From NCBI RefSeq assembly GCF_017939745.1, contig NZ_JAGKQQ010000001.1, positions 1,178,001-1,242,000 of the forward strand: 64,000 nucleotides of DNA, in the 5' to 3' direction. Positions within the stretch are counted from its first letter, which is position 1. Each line of letters opens with the position of its first letter. The stretch comes from Gemmata palustris. Lineage in GTDB: Bacteria; Planctomycetota; Planctomycetia; Gemmatales; Gemmataceae. Both the position numbers and the translations under genes were made by a program. Shown here in pieces: positions 62,529 through 64,000 of the stretch. The notes under the pieces are model-generated. The model did no database searches. It was given only the letters and a program-made list of their open reading frames with translations, and was not told the origin of the DNA.

Positions 62529-64000
62529 ATGAGACGATTCCTGTTGGCCGTTGCGGTGCTCCTCGCCGCAACGACGACGCCCACCTTCGCCGGGTACATC
62601 ATCATCCGCGTGCTGCTCGAGGGTAGCGGAGCTGGCCCCGGGGGCGACGGCGTTCCCGGCGGCGACGGCGGGCTCGGTACGGGCGGGTTGATGTTGCCCG
62701 GTGCCGGCCCTCCGGGCGGTTACATGGGCTCCAAGGGCGGTCCCTCGGCTGGCGGCTACATGGGCTCCAAGGGCGGCCCCTCGGCTGGCCCGCCCGGTGG
62801 GATGCCGATGATACCGGGCGGGGGGATGCCGGGTGGGCCACCGGGTTCGGCGAACAAAGGGGGCGTGGTCGAACACGATCCCACGCGCTCGATCGTGGTG
62901 GTGATTCCGCTCGAAACCGACATTCTCAGGGGCCGGCTGAACCCGGGGAAGAACCCGGGTCCGAACAACCCCGAGTTCAAAAAGTTCGTCCTCCAGTATT
63001 ACGGCGCCAAACTGACGGCCAATCTCTTCGTCGATAGCACCAGCATCCAGTTGTACGACGAGTTGCTCAGAACCCCCGCGCCGAGGAAGACGCGCGGCAC
63101 CGAGATGCGCGACAAGTACGAGGCCTGGACGCGCGGGAAGAGCGACCCGCGGCTCCTCTACGACGCGATGGAACTCGCGCTCCAGTCCGGTTTCATCAAG
63201 GAAGCGGTTTCTTATGCGAACGAGCTGGTCGCGGCCGCCGCGGACCAGAAACTCGAGCTCCCGGTGCGCGACGTGAAGCCCTTCGTGGCCGCGTGGGGCG
63301 CGATGCAGAAGGCGGTGACCGGTCCCGCGCCCCAGCCGAGCGACGCCGAGGACTGGAAGGCGCGCCTCGACTACCGAAACGTTCGGGTGGTGGACCACTA
63401 TGCGCTCGTGTACGCGGACAACACCGCCAGTGAGGTGACCCGCCGGGCCACGCAACTGAACGAGAACTTTGCGGCCTTCTACCTCTGGCACGCGACCCGC
63501 GGGGTCGTGCTCCCGGTGCCCGAAAAGCCACTCGTCGCGGTACTCGCCCCTCAGGGCGCAGCGCTCCGCGGGCTGCATCACATGCTCGACGGCCTCCCGA
63601 TGGCCGACGCCTTCTACGCCCCCGATCACAACCTGCTCGTTCTTTCGCCGGAGCGGATGGACGACGTCGGCCAGACCTTCCTGCGCCAGACCCAACAAGT
63701 GTTCGCTCAAGGTCTCAACCGCGACCAGCTCCTCGCCGACCAGGTACCCAAACTCGATCACACCGGCGAAAAGGGCAGCCGCCCCGACGACGTGGCCCGC
63801 GCGTCCACCCTCGCCGCGGTCGAGAAGCTGGCGATCAACGAAGCCGATATCGCCGCCGTGAGCCGCGAAGGAACGCGCCAGTTGATGTACACTACCGGCG
63901 TGTTGCCGAAACACGTTACGCTCCCGTCGTGGCTCACCAACGGCGCCGTGAATTTCTTCACCCGACCGCGCGGACCGGCCTACGTGACGGTCGGTGACAG
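62529..64000 (+). CDS. Exported protein, DUF1570-like, cut by the window edge
   Basis: The frame starts at ATG 62529 and stays open for 490 codons to the right edge, so the 3' end is missing. It has a signal peptide (MRRFLLAVAVLLAATTTPTFAG), then a Gly/Pro/Met-rich low-complexity segment (residues about 33-117) containing a 12-residue tandem repeat GGYMGSKGGPSA. The rest (NENFAAFYLWHATRGVVLPVPEK, APDHNLLVLSPERMDDVGQTF, EADIAAVSREGTRQLMYTTGVL, PSWLTNGAVNFFTRP) resembles planctomycete DUF1570-type proteins with a peptidase-like SxEGxxQL pattern, though no HExxH is visible in the part present. ATG 62529 follows GGAGGG at 62516-62521. Confidence 0.8.
   Translation, partial: MRRFLLAVAVLLAATTTPTFAGYIIIRVLLEGSGAGPGGDGVPGGDGGLGTGGLMLPGAGPPGGYMGSKGGPSAGGYMGSKGGPSAGPPGGMPMIPGGGMPGGPPGSANKGGVVEHDPTRSIVVVIPLETDILRGRLNPGKNPGPNNPEFKKFVLQYYGAKLTANLFVDSTSIQLYDELLRTPAPRKTRGTEMRDKYEAWTRGKSDPRLLYDAMELALQSGFIKEAVSYANELVAAAADQKLELPVRDVKPFVAAWGAMQKAVTGPAPQPSDAEDWKARLDYRNVRVVDHYALVYADNTASEVTRRATQLNENFAAFYLWHATRGVVLPVPEKPLVAVLAPQGAALRGLHHMLDGLPMADAFYAPDHNLLVLSPERMDDVGQTFLRQTQQVFAQGLNRDQLLADQVPKLDHTGEKGSRPDDVARASTLAAVEKLAINEADIAAVSREGTRQLMYTTGVLPKHVTLPSWLTNGAVNFFTRPRGPAYVTVGD
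62715..62786 (+). repeat. 36-bp tandem repeat, two copies, inside an exported-protein gene
   Basis: Copies 62715-62750 and 62751-62786 differ at only two silent positions and both encode GGYMGSKGGPSA. The repeat lies in the disordered Gly/Pro region of the gene at 62529, so copy number can change without affecting a folded domain. Confidence 0.9.

Overview
The window looks like chromosome of a Gemmata-type planctomycete (order Gemmatales). This is inferred from content: three DUF1559 prepilin-like proteins, a PEP-CTERM protein, an ECF sigma factor fused to a membrane-anchored coiled coil, three Hanks-type Ser/Thr kinases with unrelated C-terminal halves, CRTAC1/ASPIC and DUF6797-like secreted proteins, two members of a paralogous 'MTEAEWL' family, and a GC-rich genome with frequent strand switches and few long operons. 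No phage, transposase, CRISPR array or rRNA gene was seen. There is one tRNA gene (Pro, GGG).

Layout. 1-7 kb: 3' end of a glutathionylspermidine synthase-like gene, a membrane protein, a Tat-exported TIM-barrel isomerase-like protein, the ECF sigma factor, a CPBP protease and purQ. 7-17 kb: accessory genes (MTEAEWL copy 1, PEP-CTERM, leucine-rich repeat protein, small exported proteins), an RRM RNA-binding protein, kinase 1 and a large DUF6797-like beta-propeller protein. 17-24 kb: DUF1559 gene plus lipoprotein, then a translationally coupled CRTAC1-TPR pair, meeting a convergent exported protein with no spacer. 24-34 kb: ispH; a tightly coupled four-gene operon (MTEAEWL copy 2, Gfo/Idh oxidoreductase, membrane protein, Nudix); and on the minus strand a PQQ-like propeller, a lipoprotein, murB and an ftsQ-like gene. 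34-42 kb: arginine genes argB-argD-argF, two small lower-GC genes, rph with an apparently lost stop codon, an unknown minus-strand gene bracketed by perfect inverted repeats, and trpS. 42-48 kb: kinases 2 (WD40 C-terminus) and 3 (zinc ribbon and membrane C-terminus). 48-54 kb: a PYROXD2-like flavoprotein and a DUF1559-lipoprotein-DUF1559 cluster behind AT-rich intergenic DNA. 54-64 kb: TMEM198-like protein, RluA-type pseudouridine synthase with a basic linker, SWIM zinc-finger protein, dapF, GT87-like protein, trpC, tRNA-Pro, and two exported proteins, the last running off the window.

Housekeeping steps present are purine (purQ), isoprenoid (ispH), peptidoglycan precursor and lysine (murB, dapF), arginine (argBDF), tryptophan (trpC) and translation/RNA functions (trpS, rph, RluA). 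Most sit alone, as is common in planctomycetes. The most interesting non-standard signals are the rph 3' frameshift next to a perfect 22-bp inverted repeat, the perfect 19-bp inverted repeat just upstream of trpS, the two DUF1559 promoter candidates that each contain a small palindrome, the ftsQ-like gene coupled to murB, and the mosaic base composition of the second MTEAEWL gene. I did not find a clearly new defence or biosynthetic system.
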